Made by a program: the position numbers and the translations under genes
NCBI RefSeq assembly: GCF_016649425.1
Contig: NZ_JADRCR010000001.1
Location: 682,001-746,000, forward strand
DNA: 64,000 bases
Direction of reading: 5' to 3'
Source of the DNA: Limnobaculum allomyrinae
GTDB lineage: Bacteria > Pseudomonadota > Gammaproteobacteria > Enterobacterales > Enterobacteriaceae
Shown here: piece by piece, positions 38,917 to 49,452 of the stretch
Layout of the letters: each line of letters opens with the position of its first letter
How positions within the stretch are numbered: the stretch's first letter is position 1
The notes under the pieces: model-generated
Told to the model about the DNA's origin: nothing
Database searches by the model: none
What the model saw: the letters and a program-made list of their open reading frames with translations, nothing else

Positions 38917-38971
38917 CCCTCTGTTTTGAGAAATATTATTTCTAATCAATCAATAAACTAAGCTCAATATT

Positions 38972-38998
38972 CGGGGGCGTTTATATTTAACGCCCCCG
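38972..38998 (+). terminator. deoB terminator
   Basis: A 10-bp GC-rich perfect stem (CGGGGGCGTT / AACGCCCCCG), 7-base loop, followed by TTGTTATTT. Confidence 0.85.
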
Positions 38999-39422
38999 TT
39001 GTTATTTAATACTTAATTTATTTTAAATCTGTAAAAATTATTTATAAGATCATTCTTCATTTAATTAACAAATTAATTACCTGCTGCAACATCAAAACAT
39101 TAACCATTTCATTTTGAATGAGTCACCCGATAATTTAATTATCGTTTTTCATTATATATTTTGACTTCCATCACAGAAAATGAATTATAATTATTTCACA
39201 TCAAATCATCCTGATTCAATTTATAATCACAATAGCCTGTTTTAAATAGGCTAATTACCATTCATATTAAAATTATATTGATAACTAAAAATTGAATATT
39301 GGTTTTAATTCTTTCCCCCCTTTAATAATACAGCGCCATCATTTTATTCCGGCATAACAACAATCAAATTCTATTCGGGATAACTTCCCAAATACGCTTA
39401 TTGGACAAAGGGAATAACATTA
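38999..39422. other. AT-rich region upstream of the nucleoside channel gene
   Basis: More than 400 bases of very AT-rich DNA with no convincing coding frame. It must hold the promoter of the channel gene; AGGGA just before 39423 is its ribosome-binding site. I see no clear operator. Confidence 0.6.
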
Positions 39423-40187
39423 ATGAAAAAATATCTCTCCGGCATGGTTGCTCTTACTGCTGTTGCTGTCAGCCCCGCAACTCAGGCCGATTACCTGTGG
39501 GGTTTTGCTGACATCGGTATTCACTATCTTGACTGGACATCTCACACGACTCACCGAACCTCGAACAAATCCCATAAAGATGACTTTGCCTATCTGGAGC
39601 TGGAAGGCGGTGCAGGTTTTACCTGGGGTGAAACCTATGGCTTTTTCGACTGGGAAAACCCTTTCAACGGTCGACACGACAAACCGGGTAGTGAACAGCG
39701 TTACACCTTCAAAAACACCAACCGCATTTATCTTGGGGATACCGGTCTTAATCTGTACGGCCATGTTTATGGTACCTATGGTTCGCCAAACGGCAGAAAC
39801 TTTCATGATGTTATGGCCCTTTATGGCTTAGGCTATAACGTTAAACTGGATCAGTTCTGGTTTAAGCCTTTTATTGCCAAGCGCTACACCGACCAAACCT
39901 ATTACAGCGGGAATAACGGTTATGTATTTGGTTGGGTCGCCGGATATGACTTTAACCTGTGGAACGAAAAGTTCGCACTGACTAACTGGACAGAGTATGA
40001 GTTTGATCGTGCTGCTCGCTATGCCGCCGGTAACGGAGGTAAGGAAGGTACCAACGGTGCCGTGGCGCAGTGGTGGAAACCAAACCCATCGATTACTACC
40101 GGAATTCAGTACCGTTATGCAGATAACAGGCTGGGGGAAAGCTTCCTGCAGGACGGTATAATCTATTCGGTCAAATATAATTTCTAA
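39423..40187 (+). CDS. Nucleoside-specific outer-membrane channel, Tsx/OmpK family
   Basis: A 254-residue outer-membrane beta-barrel. The signal peptide is cleaved after TQA (about residue 22) to give DYLWGFADIGIHYLDW. Family segments are DFAYLELEGGAGFTWGETYGFFDWENPF, DVMALYGLGYNVKL, WVAGYDFNLWNEKFALTNWTEYEFDR and a C-terminal phenylalanine (SVKYNF) as expected for barrel insertion. It is nearer in size to Vibrio OmpK than to E. coli Tsx (294). Next to the xap/deo genes it probably supplies nucleoside entry across the outer membrane. Confidence 0.9.
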   Translation: MKKYLSGMVALTAVAVSPATQADYLWGFADIGIHYLDWTSHTTHRTSNKSHKDDFAYLELEGGAGFTWGETYGFFDWENPFNGRHDKPGSEQRYTFKNTNRIYLGDTGLNLYGHVYGTYGSPNGRNFHDVMALYGLGYNVKLDQFWFKPFIAKRYTDQTYYSGNNGYVFGWVAGYDFNLWNEKFALTNWTEYEFDRAARYAAGNGGKEGTNGAVAQWWKPNPSITTGIQYRYADNRLGESFLQDGIIYSVKYNF

Positions 40188-40207
40188 TCGGATTTTAGTT
40201 AATGAAA

Positions 40208-40235
40208 AGCCTGTGAGAGCTGGAATTCACAGGCT
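40208..40235 (+). terminator. Terminator after the Tsx/OmpK-like gene
   Basis: A 9-bp stem (AGCCTGTGA / TCACAGGCT) with a 10-base loop, 20 bases after the stop. Confidence 0.7.
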
Positions 40236-40445
40236 CATTCTCCAAAGATTAATCATCACAATTTATAATCCTCTATTCACATCGCATATTTCCCCATCCC
40301 TTCTAATAAAAAATTGCTGTTTAGCTAAAAAGCAGCACTTTATGTGGTGTCATTTCGCTTTTATTTTGAGATGCTTATAAACAGCTATAGTCACATCATA
40401 GAAAATAATAAGAACTTACTGATATCTAAGTACAAAGGTCGTGAT

Positions 40446-41948
40446 ATGAAACAGTTAACTATTACTGATGGATGCTTTCGATTAAGTGATACCAAAACTT
40501 TAACCCTACCGGCACTTTGCTTAAATGAAGGTGAAAGTTGGGGGGTTGTTGGTTCTAACGGCAGCGGAAAATCGGCGCTGGCCAGAGCCTTGTCTGATGA
40601 GCTAGTCTTGCTTAGCGGTTCCCGCTACAACAATTTTCAACACATTGTTCGCCTGTCATTTGAACAACTACAAAAAATTATTGAAGAAGAATGGCAGCGT
40701 AATAACACCGATCTGTTAAGCGAAGGGGAAGATGACACCGGCCGAACCACCGCCGAAATCATTCAGTTAGAGTATCATGATGAGAGCAAATGCCAACAGT
40801 TGGCGGAAATGTTTGGTATCAGTCATCTGCTTAGCCGCCGGTTTAAATACTTATCCACCGGAGAGACTCGCAAAACATTACTGTGTCAGGCGCTCATTTC
40901 CTCTCCCGACCTGCTGATTTTAGATGAGCCGTTCGATGGATTAGATGTAGCTTCGCGCCAGCAATTAGCCAATTTACTGGAGGAGCTATCGGCTAATGGG
41001 TTGACACTGGTTCTGGTTCTGAACCGGTTTGACCAAATTCCCGACTTTATTACCCACGTTGGCGTTCTGGCAGATTGTCATTTGACCAGCATAGGTTCTC
41101 GTCAGGAGATTTTGTCAGAGGCTCTGGTTGCACAACTGGCACAGAGCGAACGGATCGCCGGAATTTCTCTACCTCCGCCTGAAACTATCACAGAGCCAAC
41201 TTTTCCTGCTAATACTCCACTCATCACTCTGAATAACTGTTTGATTACCTATAACGATCGCCCCATTATTAACGGCCTTAACTGGCAGGTTAAACCCAAT
41301 GAACACTGGCAAATTGTTGGCCCTAATGGTGCAGGAAAATCTACCTTACTCAGTTTAATTACCGGCGATCATCCACAAGGATACAGTAACGATCTGACGC
41401 TATTTGGCCGCCGTCGCGGCAGTGGTGAAACCATATGGGACATCAAAAAGCATATTGGCTATGTTAGCAGCAGCCTGCACCAGGACTATCGTGTTAGCGC
41501 CAGCGTACGTAATGTCATTCTTTCTGGCTATCTGGATTCTATTGGTATTTATCAGGCCACTTCCGATACTCAGGAAAAACTCACACAGCAATGGCTGGAT
41601 ATACTAGGCCTCAGCCAACAGGCTGATAGCCCTTTTCATGCTCTGTCATGGGGACAACAGCGGTTAACGCTGATTGCCCGGGCGCTGGTAAAACATCCTA
41701 CCCTACTGATTCTTGATGAACCACTACAAGGGCTCGACCCACTCAATCGACAATTAGTCAGACGCTGGATCGATGTGTTGATGAGTGAAGGTAACAGCCA
41801 ACTGCTGTTTGTTTCCCATCATGCAGAAGATGCACCTGAATGTATCACTCATCGTCTAAGCTTTATTCCTACCGGCAATAGCTATGCTTATGCAATAGAA
41901 CAACTGCCGGGTTGTCGTTCGTCGACTATGCTTAAAATTAGTGACTGA
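40446..41948 (+). CDS. modF: ABC-type twin ATPase ModF (photorepair protein PhrA)
   Basis: A 500-residue cytoplasmic protein with two ATP-binding domains that matches E. coli ModF. Domain 1 has VGSNGSGKSALARAL, LSTGETRKTLLCQAL and LLILDEPFDGLD. Domain 2 has VGPNGAGKSTLLSLITGDHPQG, LSWGQQRLTLIARAL and LILDEPLQGLDP. It is linked by neighbourhood to molybdate genes in E. coli, but the role is poorly defined. The start MKQLTITDGCFRLSDTKTL has AAAGG upstream; a longer frame from 40344 is unlike the family. Unlike E. coli, modE is not adjacent: the nucleoside island has come between them. Confidence 0.93.
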   Translation: MKQLTITDGCFRLSDTKTLTLPALCLNEGESWGVVGSNGSGKSALARALSDELVLLSGSRYNNFQHIVRLSFEQLQKIIEEEWQRNNTDLLSEGEDDTGRTTAEIIQLEYHDESKCQQLAEMFGISHLLSRRFKYLSTGETRKTLLCQALISSPDLLILDEPFDGLDVASRQQLANLLEELSANGLTLVLVLNRFDQIPDFITHVGVLADCHLTSIGSRQEILSEALVAQLAQSERIAGISLPPPETITEPTFPANTPLITLNNCLITYNDRPIINGLNWQVKPNEHWQIVGPNGAGKSTLLSLITGDHPQGYSNDLTLFGRRRGSGETIWDIKKHIGYVSSSLHQDYRVSASVRNVILSGYLDSIGIYQATSDTQEKLTQQWLDILGLSQQADSPFHALSWGQQRLTLIARALVKHPTLLILDEPLQGLDPLNRQLVRRWIDVLMSEGNSQLLFVSHHAEDAPECITHRLSFIPTGNSYAYAIEQLPGCRSSTMLKISD

Positions 41949-41985
41949 AAAATATTATGTCCGCCAATGAATACAGGGAAACCTT

Positions 41986-42567
41986 ATGTCCAGTGCTTTA
42001 ATTATCATTGACCTTATTGAAGAAATTGTCGGCGAACACGGGCGTTCCAACAGTAGCCACCAACAAGTGAAGGAACGCCGCCTGATCCCATTAACTAATC
42101 AGGCAGTGGCTTTCGCCCGTCGACACCATATCCCCGTAATCTGGGTGAAAGTTGGTTTTGCTGATGATTACCACGATATTCCTCCCTACTCTCCATTGTT
42201 TAACCTGGCGAAAAAAAATGGCGCTCTGCGCCTGAGCGATCCTGGTTGTCAGTGGGTAAAAGATTTAGATGTTCAACCAGAAGATGAAGTGGTGATTAAA
42301 AAAGCGGTTTCTGCCTTCGCAGGCAATAACCTTTATGACTGGTTAACCGGTCGGGGATATGACCATATCGTGTTGGGTGGCGTGAGTTCCCTGATGGCTA
42401 TCCAGAGTACCGCTCGTCAGGCTCACGATCTGGGATTTAACGTTACGGTTCTGGAAGATTTGTGCGCTGCTGCTTCTCCGGAACTTCATCAACAAAGTAT
42501 GCAATCTCTGACGCCATTAGCTGAAATCACCACCAGCATGCAGTGGCAGGAACATAACGCGTCATAA
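41986..42567 (+). CDS. Isochorismatase-fold hydrolase lacking the canonical cysteine
   Basis: A 193-residue protein of the isochorismatase/nicotinamidase fold. Asp9 (ALIIIDLIEE) and Lys105 (VVIKKAVSAF) match two of the three catalytic residues. The nucleophile position in GVxxxxC reads GVSSLMA, so Ala138 replaces cysteine. Isochorismatases such as EntB also lack this cysteine and act without a covalent intermediate, so the protein may be an isochorismatase-like vinyl-ether hydrolase or may have no hydrolase activity. AGGGA precedes the ATG. It lies 37 bases after modF and shares its terminator. Confidence 0.8.
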   Translation: MSSALIIIDLIEEIVGEHGRSNSSHQQVKERRLIPLTNQAVAFARRHHIPVIWVKVGFADDYHDIPPYSPLFNLAKKNGALRLSDPGCQWVKDLDVQPEDEVVIKKAVSAFAGNNLYDWLTGRGYDHIVLGGVSSLMAIQSTARQAHDLGFNVTVLEDLCAAASPELHQQSMQSLTPLAEITTSMQWQEHNAS

Positions 42568-42597
42568 TCAGGTTAACTCCGTTTTATCGTTTTGATT

Positions 42598-42628
42598 GCT
42601 CCGCGCTAATGACGCGGAGCCTCTTTTT
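42598..42628 (+). terminator. Terminator before the gal operon
   Basis: An 8-bp perfect GC-rich stem (GCTCCGCG / CGCGGAGC), 7-base loop and CTCTTTTT tail. It ends the modF unit. Confidence 0.87.
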
Positions 42629-42659
42629 ACTATAGCCATATGTATTATTTCCCGCCAAA

Positions 42660-42675
42660 ATGTAAACGCTTTCAT
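42660..42675. promoter_or_regulatory. GalR/GalS-type operator upstream of galE
   Basis: ATGTAAACGCTTTCAT matches the E. coli gal operator pattern GTGNAANCGNTTNCAC at nearly all defined positions, including the central CG. It is 80 bases upstream of the galE start. Confidence 0.75.
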
Positions 42676-42754
42676 TTTTTTATCTCGATCACCTTTTTCC
42701 CTATTTTTGTTGTGCTATCATTGCCTCAATTACTTTATATGTGGAGAGAGTCTT

Positions 42755-43774
42755 GTGAATGTTCTGATTACAGGTGGTATCGGTTACATAGGCAGTCATA
42801 CTTGCGTTCAACTGATTGAAGCCGGACATACTCCGGTTATCATCGATAACTTATGTAACAGTAAGGCCAGCGTACTTAAACGTATTGAACAGCTCACAGG
42901 CCATAAGCCTGCGTTCTACAACGGTGATGTTCGCGATGCCGCTTTGCTGGATAAGATTTTTGCAGAACATCGCATTGACTCAGTTATCCATTTTGCCGCG
43001 CTGAAAGCGGTAGGTGAGTCAGTCAACAAGCCGTTGGAATATTATGACAATAACATTCATGGCTCCTTAACGCTGGTAGATGCTATGCGTCGGGCAGGTG
43101 TTAAGAACTTTATCTTTAGTTCATCCGCAACCGTCTATGGCGATCAACCGGTTACCCCTTATGTGGAAACCATGCAAACCCGCCGCCCTTCCAGCCCTTA
43201 TGGCAACAGTAAACTGATTATCGAACAGTGTCTGGAAGATATACAAAAAGCACAGCCGGACATGAGCGTAGCGCTATTACGTTACTTTAATCCGGTTGGA
43301 GCACACTCTTCCGGTTTGATGGGAGAAGATCCACAGGGTATCCCGAATAATTTGATGCCATTTATTGCTCAGGTAGCCGTTGGTCGCCGCGAATATCTCT
43401 CTATCTTTGGAAACGATTACCCAACGCCGGATGGCACCTGTGTACGTGATTATATCCACGTAGTCGATGTGGCAGATGGTCATGTTGCCGCACTAAATAA
43501 AGTCACTCATCATCCTGGTACTTATATCTACAATCTGGGTGCCGGCTTTGGTTACAGCGTACTGGACGTGGTAAATGCCTTTAGTAAAGCCTGTGGTAAA
43601 CCGGTTCCTTATCAGTTCGCTGCTCGTCGTGATGGCGATCTGGCCAGTTACTGGGCAGATTCAACTAAAGCTGCGAATGAATTAGGCTGGCAGGTGAAAC
43701 TGAACCTGGACAATATGTGTGCAGATACCTGGCGTTGGCAATCAATGAATCCTCAAGGGTATCCCGATGAGTAA
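42755..43774 (+). CDS. galE: UDP-glucose 4-epimerase GalE
   Basis: A 339-residue short-chain dehydrogenase-type epimerase of the Leloir pathway. The NAD-binding loop is [10 protein letters not shown]. The catalytic Ser and YxxxK are in SSSATVYG and SPYGNSKLI. Also typical are [15 protein letters not shown] and the run [17 protein letters not shown]. The start is GTG with GGAGAG 8 bases upstream and the product begins (V)NVLITGG; a longer frame from 42596 would read through the operator region. It overlaps galT by 8 bases. The operon order galETKM is as in E. coli. Confidence 0.97.
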   Translation: MNVLITGGIGYIGSHTCVQLIEAGHTPVIIDNLCNSKASVLKRIEQLTGHKPAFYNGDVRDAALLDKIFAEHRIDSVIHFAALKAVGESVNKPLEYYDNNIHGSLTLVDAMRRAGVKNFIFSSSATVYGDQPVTPYVETMQTRRPSSPYGNSKLIIEQCLEDIQKAQPDMSVALLRYFNPVGAHSSGLMGEDPQGIPNNLMPFIAQVAVGRREYLSIFGNDYPTPDGTCVRDYIHVVDVADGHVAALNKVTHHPGTYIYNLGAGFGYSVLDVVNAFSKACGKPVPYQFAARRDGDLASYWADSTKAANELGWQVKLNLDNMCADTWRWQSMNPQGYPDE

Positions 43775-44837
43775 TACCAATACTGTTGGTTTTAATCCTG
43801 TTGATCATCCACACCGTCGGTTTAATCCACTAACCGGACAGTGGATTTTGGTCTCCCCCCATCGGGCTAAACGCCCGTGGCAAGGGCAGCAAGAATCCGT
43901 AGACCATACCCGGCAGCCAGCTCACGATCCGGACTGTTTTTTATGTGCAGGCAACACTCGGGTAACCGGTGATGTGAACCCCGATTACCATGGAACTTAT
44001 GTGTTCACCAATGATTTTGCCGCACTGATGCCAGATACCCCTGACGCGGAGCAATCTGTCGATCCGCTAATGCGCTGCCAAAGCGCACGGGGAACCAGTC
44101 GGGTGATCTGTTTTTCTCCCGACCACAGTAAAAGCCTGCCTGAATTATCACTTCCCGCTTTGGAAGAGATCATTTGTACCTGGCAACAGCAGTTAGACGA
44201 GCTGGGAAAAAGCTATCCCTGGGTACAAATTTTCGAAAATAAAGGTGCGGCTATGGGGTGCTCGAACCCGCATCCCCATGGGCAAATATGGGCTAACAGT
44301 TTTCTACCCAATGAGGCCGAACGGGAAGACCGGCTGCAGCGAGAATATTTCGAACAGCAACATTCCCCCATGTTGGTGGACTATGCGAAGCGGGAAATGG
44401 CCGACGGTAGCCGCACGGTGGTAGAGACTGAACACTGGCTGGCGGTTGTTCCTTACTGGGCCGCCTGGCCTTTTGAAACGTTGTTATTACCTAAGGCTCA
44501 TATTCGTCATATGAGTGAGCTGAGCGCTGAACAGAGTCAGGATTTGGCTTTGGCATTAAAAAAACTCACCAGTCGTTATGATAACCTGTTTCAGAGCTCC
44601 TTTCCTTACTCAATGGGCTGGCATGGTGCACCATTTAACGCACAAGATAATCCACACTGGCAACTGCATGCTCACTTCTATCCGCCGTTGCTGCGTTCCG
44701 CTACGGTGCGTAAATTTATGGTGGGTTATGAAATGATGGCAGAATCACAGCGAGATCTCACCGCAGAGCAGGCCGCAGAACGTCTGAGAGCAGTTAGCGA
44801 TGTGCATTACAATGAGTCAGGAGAGCCAAATGAGTGA
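43767..44837 (+). CDS. galT: Galactose-1-phosphate uridylyltransferase GalT
   Basis: A 356-residue HIT-superfamily transferase. The nucleophilic histidine lies in [14 protein letters not shown]. Zinc-site residues are in [16 protein letters not shown]. It exchanges UMP between UDP-glucose and galactose 1-phosphate. It starts inside the end of galE and overlaps galK by 8 bases, which indicates coupled translation. Confidence 0.97.
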   Translation: MSNTNTVGFNPVDHPHRRFNPLTGQWILVSPHRAKRPWQGQQESVDHTRQPAHDPDCFLCAGNTRVTGDVNPDYHGTYVFTNDFAALMPDTPDAEQSVDPLMRCQSARGTSRVICFSPDHSKSLPELSLPALEEIICTWQQQLDELGKSYPWVQIFENKGAAMGCSNPHPHGQIWANSFLPNEAEREDRLQREYFEQQHSPMLVDYAKREMADGSRTVVETEHWLAVVPYWAAWPFETLLLPKAHIRHMSELSAEQSQDLALALKKLTSRYDNLFQSSFPYSMGWHGAPFNAQDNPHWQLHAHFYPPLLRSATVRKFMVGYEMMAESQRDLTAEQAAERLRAVSDVHYNESGEPNE

Positions 44838-45981
44838 GTTAAAGCAAAAAACCCAGGCTATTTTTCAACAGCAATTTGACTATCTCCCTGACACGACTAT
44901 TCAGGCTCCGGGAAGAGTCAATCTGATCGGCGAACATACCGATTATAATGACGGTTTCGTACTGCCTTGCGCCATTGATTACCAGACAGTCATTAGCTGC
45001 GCTAAACGTGATGATAATGTAGTACGCGTGATTGCTGCGGACTATCACAACCAACAGGATAGCTTCACTCTCGGTGAAGATATCGCCTCCCATCCTGAAT
45101 ATATGTGGGCTAACTATATTCGCGGGGTAATTCTGTTTCTGCAACAGCGTGCACCCGGGTTCGGCGGTGCCGATCTGGTGATTAGCGGTAATGTTCCCCA
45201 GGGAGCAGGTTTAAGTTCCTCCGCATCATTAGAAGTGGCGGTTGGCAAAGCTTTTCAGGTGTTATATCAATTGCCGCTGGATGGTGTAGAGCTGGCGCTG
45301 AACGGGCAGCAGGCTGAAAATCAGTTTGTTGGTTGTAACTGTGGGATTATGGATCAGCTTATCTCCTCACTGGGCAAAAAAGATCATGCCCTGCTGATTG
45401 ACTGCCGCAGTCTGAAAACCAAAGCGGTTTCTATGCCTGAAGATATGGCAGTGATTATTATCAACTCTAACGTGAAACGTGGACTGGTTGATAGTGAATA
45501 CAACACCCGTCGCAAACAGTGCGAAGCAGCTGCCGATTTCTTTAATGTGACTGCACTACGTGATGTAACAATTGAACAATTAAATGCGGCTGAAGCCAGT
45601 CTGGATCCGCTGGTATTTAAACGCGCCCGTCACGTAATCACTGAAAATACCCGTACTCTGGCCGCCGCTGATGCACTGGCTGCAGGCAATCTGCCTGAAC
45701 TGGGTCGCCTGATGGCTGAATCGCATATTTCGATGCGTGATGACTTCGAGATTACTGTTCCTGCGATCGATACTCTGGTTGAAATCATTAAGCCCGTTAT
45801 TGGCAACCGCGGTGGTGTACGTATGACCGGCGGTGGCTTCGGGGGTTGTATTGTGGCGCTGGCTCCTCAGGATTTGGTGGATGAGATCCGTCAGGTGGTA
45901 CATCAACAATATCATCAGCAAACCGGCATGAAAGAAGTGTTCTATATTTGCCGGGCGTCAGAAGGAGCTGGATTATGCTAG
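44830..45981 (+). CDS. galK: Galactokinase GalK
   Basis: A 383-residue GHMP kinase. The galactokinase signature is [15 protein letters not shown], the ATP loop is [18 protein letters not shown] and the third motif is [13 protein letters not shown]. The start [12 protein letters not shown] has AGGAG upstream inside galT, and a ten-residue longer frame is unsupported. It phosphorylates alpha-D-galactose supplied by galM. Confidence 0.97.
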   Translation: MSELKQKTQAIFQQQFDYLPDTTIQAPGRVNLIGEHTDYNDGFVLPCAIDYQTVISCAKRDDNVVRVIAADYHNQQDSFTLGEDIASHPEYMWANYIRGVILFLQQRAPGFGGADLVISGNVPQGAGLSSSASLEVAVGKAFQVLYQLPLDGVELALNGQQAENQFVGCNCGIMDQLISSLGKKDHALLIDCRSLKTKAVSMPEDMAVIIINSNVKRGLVDSEYNTRRKQCEAAADFFNVTALRDVTIEQLNAAEASLDPLVFKRARHVITENTRTLAAADALAAGNLPELGRLMAESHISMRDDFEITVPAIDTLVEIIKPVIGNRGGVRMTGGGFGGCIVALAPQDLVDEIRQVVHQQYHQQTGMKEVFYICRASEGAGLC

Positions 45982-47018
45982 AAACTACTGCCGCGCTGGC
46001 TCCTGATGCTCAGCCATTTCATATTGTTACTCTGACAAACCAATCGGGTAGTCAGGCTCAAATGATGGACTGGGGAGCTATCTGGCTCTCCTTCCGCCTG
46101 CCTATGGGTGATGGTTCAGTACGTGAATTACTGTTGGGTTGCAGCAAACCGGAAGATTACCTTCATCAGGGTGCCTATTTGGGCGCTACTGTTGGCCGCT
46201 ATGCCAATCGAATTGCTCACTCACGTTTGATTCGTCAGGCTATTCAAACTGCGTTGGCTGCTAATCAGGGCGATCATCAATTACACGGTGGTGCTAACAG
46301 TTTTGATCAGCGCCGCTGGACAATTGAAAGCCAGTGCGATCAATCGGTGACCTTTAAGATCTATTCTGCTGACGGCGATAATGGCTATCCGGGAAACTTT
46401 TCCGCAGAAGTTACCTATACCCTGACAGAAACTAATCGTATAGAAATTAGCTATCTGGCTACTGTCGATCGCGATTGCCCGGTCAACCTGACCAATCATG
46501 CTTATTTCAACCTGGATGGTAAAAATCAGGACAGTCGCCATCATCGACTACAAATTAATGCCAATAACTTCTTACCGGTAAATAGCGAAGGTATTCCTGA
46601 TGCAGATTTGACGCAGGTTAATGGCTTAAGTATGGATTTCCGTCAGCCTAAAACCCTGATGCAAGATTTTCTTGCTGATGAATACCAGCGAAAAGTCAGC
46701 GGTTATGATCATGCTTACCTGTTATCTCCGGAGTGCCATAGTGGAGAACAGCCTGCTGCCCTACTCTGGTCTGCGGATAATAAGGTGAAGATGAGCGTAT
46801 TTACCACTAAACCTGCGCTTCAATTGTATAGCGGTAACTTCTTACAGGGTACACCATCTCGCGATGGCAAAACCTATGGCAGCTTTGCCGGCATCGCTCT
46901 GGAAAGCGAATTTTTACCCGATAGCCCTAATCATCCGGAATGGCCGCAACCTGACTGTTGGTTAACGCCAGAGCAAACTTATCGTTCTTCAACTGTCTAT
47001 CAATTTGATTTGGCTTAA
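45975..47018 (+). CDS. galM: Aldose 1-epimerase (mutarotase) GalM
   Basis: A 347-residue galactose mutarotase. The conserved catalytic histidine region is [12 protein letters not shown] and the catalytic glutamate region is [16 protein letters not shown]. It has the sugar-site motif [12 protein letters not shown]. The ATG overlaps the galK end by 7 bases and AAGGAG lies upstream within galK. Last gene of the operon. Confidence 0.96.
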   Translation: MLETTAALAPDAQPFHIVTLTNQSGSQAQMMDWGAIWLSFRLPMGDGSVRELLLGCSKPEDYLHQGAYLGATVGRYANRIAHSRLIRQAIQTALAANQGDHQLHGGANSFDQRRWTIESQCDQSVTFKIYSADGDNGYPGNFSAEVTYTLTETNRIEISYLATVDRDCPVNLTNHAYFNLDGKNQDSRHHRLQINANNFLPVNSEGIPDADLTQVNGLSMDFRQPKTLMQDFLADEYQRKVSGYDHAYLLSPECHSGEQPAALLWSADNKVKMSVFTTKPALQLYSGNFLQGTPSRDGKTYGSFAGIALESEFLPDSPNHPEWPQPDCWLTPEQTYRSSTVYQFDLA

Positions 47019-47043
47019 CTATCATCATTATTAACTTCCAGGT

Positions 47044-47079
47044 AAAAAGCCCGATATCACTGATGAATTCGGGCTTTTT
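47044..47079 (+). terminator. gal operon terminator
   Basis: Stem AAAAAGCCCG / CGGGCTTTTT with a 16-base loop, ending in T5. Confidence 0.85.
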
Positions 47080-47160
47080 ACTCTTCTGATTTGCCTCGTT
47101 ATGGATAACTTCATCTATCATTAAGTCATACCCTTCTATTTGAATTTATTTTAATAAGAG

Positions 47161-47179
47161 TATAGTGATAATCATTATC
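47161..47179. promoter_or_regulatory. Fur box upstream of gpmA
   Basis: TATAGTGATAATCATTATC matches 17 of 19 positions of the Fur consensus GATAATGATAATCATTATC. It ends 30 bases before the gpmA start. E. coli gpmA is reported to be iron/Fur-responsive. Confidence 0.85.
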
Positions 47180-47209
47180 ATTTAATGAATATATGGAAAG
47201 GAGATAACG

Positions 47210-47962
47210 ATGGCTGTAACAAAACTAGTTCTCGTCAGACACGGTGAAAGTGAGTGGAATAAAGAGAACCGTTTTACCGGTTGGACTGACGTAGAACTTT
47301 CCGATAAGGGTAGAGCCGAAGCCGCTCAAGCCGGCGAGCTTCTTAAAGCAGAAGGCTTTGCCTTTGATTTTGCTTATACTTCCGTATTAAAAAGAGCGAT
47401 TCATACGTTGTGGAGCATCTTAGATAAGATGGATGCTCAATGGCTGCCTGTTGAGAAATCCTGGAAGCTAAATGAACGTCACTATGGTGCACTGCAGGGG
47501 TTAAATAAGGCTGAAACCGCACAAAAATATGGTGACGAACAAGTTAAGCTTTGGCGTCGTGGCTTTGCTATTACCCCTCCTGAGCTGACTAAAGATGATG
47601 AGCGTTATCCTGGTCACGACCCACGCTATGCCAAACTAAAACCAGCTGAATTACCGGTAACCGAAAGTCTGGCAACCACCATTGAACGGGTAATTCCTTA
47701 CTGGAGCGATGTTATTAAACCGCGTATTGCCAGCGGTGAGCGTGTCATTATTGCGGCTCATGGTAACTCTATTCGCGCTCTGGTGAAGTATCTGGATAAT
47801 ATGACCGAGGATGAGATCCTGGAACTCAATATCCCAACCGGCGTACCCTTGGTGTATGAGTTTGATGAGAATATGAATCCAATCAAGCACTACTATCTTG
47901 GTGATGCGGATGAGATCGCAGCGAAGGCGGCGGCAGTAGCTAATCAGGGTAAGGCTAAATAG
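47210..47962 (+). CDS. gpmA: 2,3-bisphosphoglycerate-dependent phosphoglycerate mutase GpmA
   Basis: A 250-residue glycolytic mutase of the same length as E. coli GpmA. The phosphohistidine is His11 in [10 protein letters not shown]. The second histidine is in [18 protein letters not shown], and [14 protein letters not shown] is typical. AAGGAG precedes the ATG. It uses 2,3-bisphosphoglycerate as cofactor and acts in the cytoplasm. Iron control through the Fur box is likely. Confidence 0.97.
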   Translation: MAVTKLVLVRHGESEWNKENRFTGWTDVELSDKGRAEAAQAGELLKAEGFAFDFAYTSVLKRAIHTLWSILDKMDAQWLPVEKSWKLNERHYGALQGLNKAETAQKYGDEQVKLWRRGFAITPPELTKDDERYPGHDPRYAKLKPAELPVTESLATTIERVIPYWSDVIKPRIASGERVIIAAHGNSIRALVKYLDNMTEDEILELNIPTGVPLVYEFDENMNPIKHYYLGDADEIAAKAAAVANQGKAK

Positions 47963-47981
47963 CCCTTACATTACGTTGAAT

Positions 47982-48015
47982 ATAAAACGGGAGAGCCAAC
48001 GCTCTCCCGTTTTAT
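47982..48015. terminator. Bidirectional terminator between gpmA and aroG
   Basis: A 15-bp perfect stem (ATAAAACGGGAGAGC and its complement) with a 4-base loop, A-rich left and T-rich right flanks, between convergent genes. Confidence 0.92.
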
Positions 48016-48033
48016 TATATTTCACACTTTCTA

Positions 48034-49089
48034 TTACTTACCGCGACGAGCCTGAACCGCATAGGCCAGATTTTGCAGCAACAGTTCGGTGTCGTCCCAG
48101 CCGATACAGGCATCGGTAACGCTCTGACCATAGATTAGCGGTTCGCCGCTTTCCAGGCTCTGAGCCCCTTCCACCAGATGGCTTTCAACCATTACGCCGG
48201 TAATCGCATTATCACCACCGGCAACTTGCTGGCACACGCTCTCGCACACTTCCATTTGCTTTTTATACTGTTTGCTACTGTTAGCATGGCTGAAGTCGAT
48301 CATGACGTTCAGCGGCAGTTTGGCCTTATTCAGACTCTCTTTGACGTTTTTCACGTCTTCTGGGCTGTAATTTGGCGCTTTACCACCACGCAAAATGATA
48401 TGACAATCATGATTTCCACGGGTATTCACAATCGCGGAATGACCATATTTGGTTACTGACAGAAAACAGTGCGGCGCACCGGCAGCATTGATTGCGTCAA
48501 TCGCAACTTTAATCGTTCCGTCGGTTCCATTTTTAAAACCAACCGGACAGGATAAACCGGATGCCAGTTCACGGTGAACCTGGGATTCAGTAGTACGAGC
48601 ACCAATAGCACCCCAACTCATCAAATCCGCCAGATATTGTGGAGTAATCATATCCAGAAATTCGCCGGCGGTTGGCAAGCCACTGTCATTGATATCCAGC
48701 AATAGCTTACGTGCAATACGCAGACCATCATTAATCTGGTAGCTGTTATCCAGATTAGGATCGTTAATCAATCCTTTCCAACCCACTGTTGTACGCGGCT
48801 TTTCAAAGTAAACCCGCATAACAATTTCCAGATCTTTATCAAGGCGTTTACGTACTTCAGCCAGACGGCGAGAATACTCAAGGGCAGCATCAATATCATG
48901 AATAGAGCAAGGCCCAATTACCACCAGCAGGCGATCGTCTTCACCTGCCAGAATATTATGAATCGCTTCGCGGGAAGCCGCGACCGTTAAAGCAGCCTTC
49001 TCCGTAGCAGGGAACTTCTCCAGTAACGCAACCGGAGGTAACAGCTCATTAATCTCTTTTATTCTTATATCATCATTTTGGTAGTTCAT
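48034..49089 (-). CDS. aroG: Phe-sensitive 3-deoxy-7-phosphoheptulonate synthase AroG
   Basis: A 351-residue DAHP synthase, the first enzyme of the shikimate pathway. Motifs are VIGPCSIHD, RVYFEKPRTTVGWKGLINDP, GARTTESQVHRELASGLSCPVGFKNGTDG and VMIDFSHANSSKQ. AroG, AroF and AroH are close paralogues; the N-terminus (MNYQNDDIRIKEINELLPP) and the position next to gpmA identify AroG. I found no clear TyrR box upstream. Confidence 0.96.
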   Translation of the reverse strand: MNYQNDDIRIKEINELLPPVALLEKFPATEKAALTVAASREAIHNILAGEDDRLLVVIGPCSIHDIDAALEYSRRLAEVRKRLDKDLEIVMRVYFEKPRTTVGWKGLINDPNLDNSYQINDGLRIARKLLLDINDSGLPTAGEFLDMITPQYLADLMSWGAIGARTTESQVHRELASGLSCPVGFKNGTDGTIKVAIDAINAAGAPHCFLSVTKYGHSAIVNTRGNHDCHIILRGGKAPNYSPEDVKNVKESLNKAKLPLNVMIDFSHANSSKQYKKQMEVCESVCQQVAGGDNAITGVMVESHLVEGAQSLESGEPLIYGQSVTDACIGWDDTELLLQNLAYAVQARRGK

Positions 49090-49452
49090 TTTTACCCATC
49101 CGGTGTCTAATCAAACAACAATATTACAGCCTACAACAATCCCCTGCCTTCAAACAACCGGAGAAACGGACATTATTTATTAAAGATAATTACATGGCAA
49201 AAATTGATAATGACGTAGTTTTGTATAGTTAAAAATGACTCAAATAAACTAAAGCACCATAAATAGACATTCTTTTAGTGACAATGTGTTTGAAAAACTA
49301 AAAATTGCTTGCCTGAATGACGCTTGAAGCTCCAAAAACAGGTGGATTAACATGTAATCTGGCTCACAACTTCCCGCCAGCAAATTTTTCCACACCAAAA
49401 ATGTGTGTTATTATGCCCGCCGTAAACACCTTTCAACTCAATCAGAGGCTTG

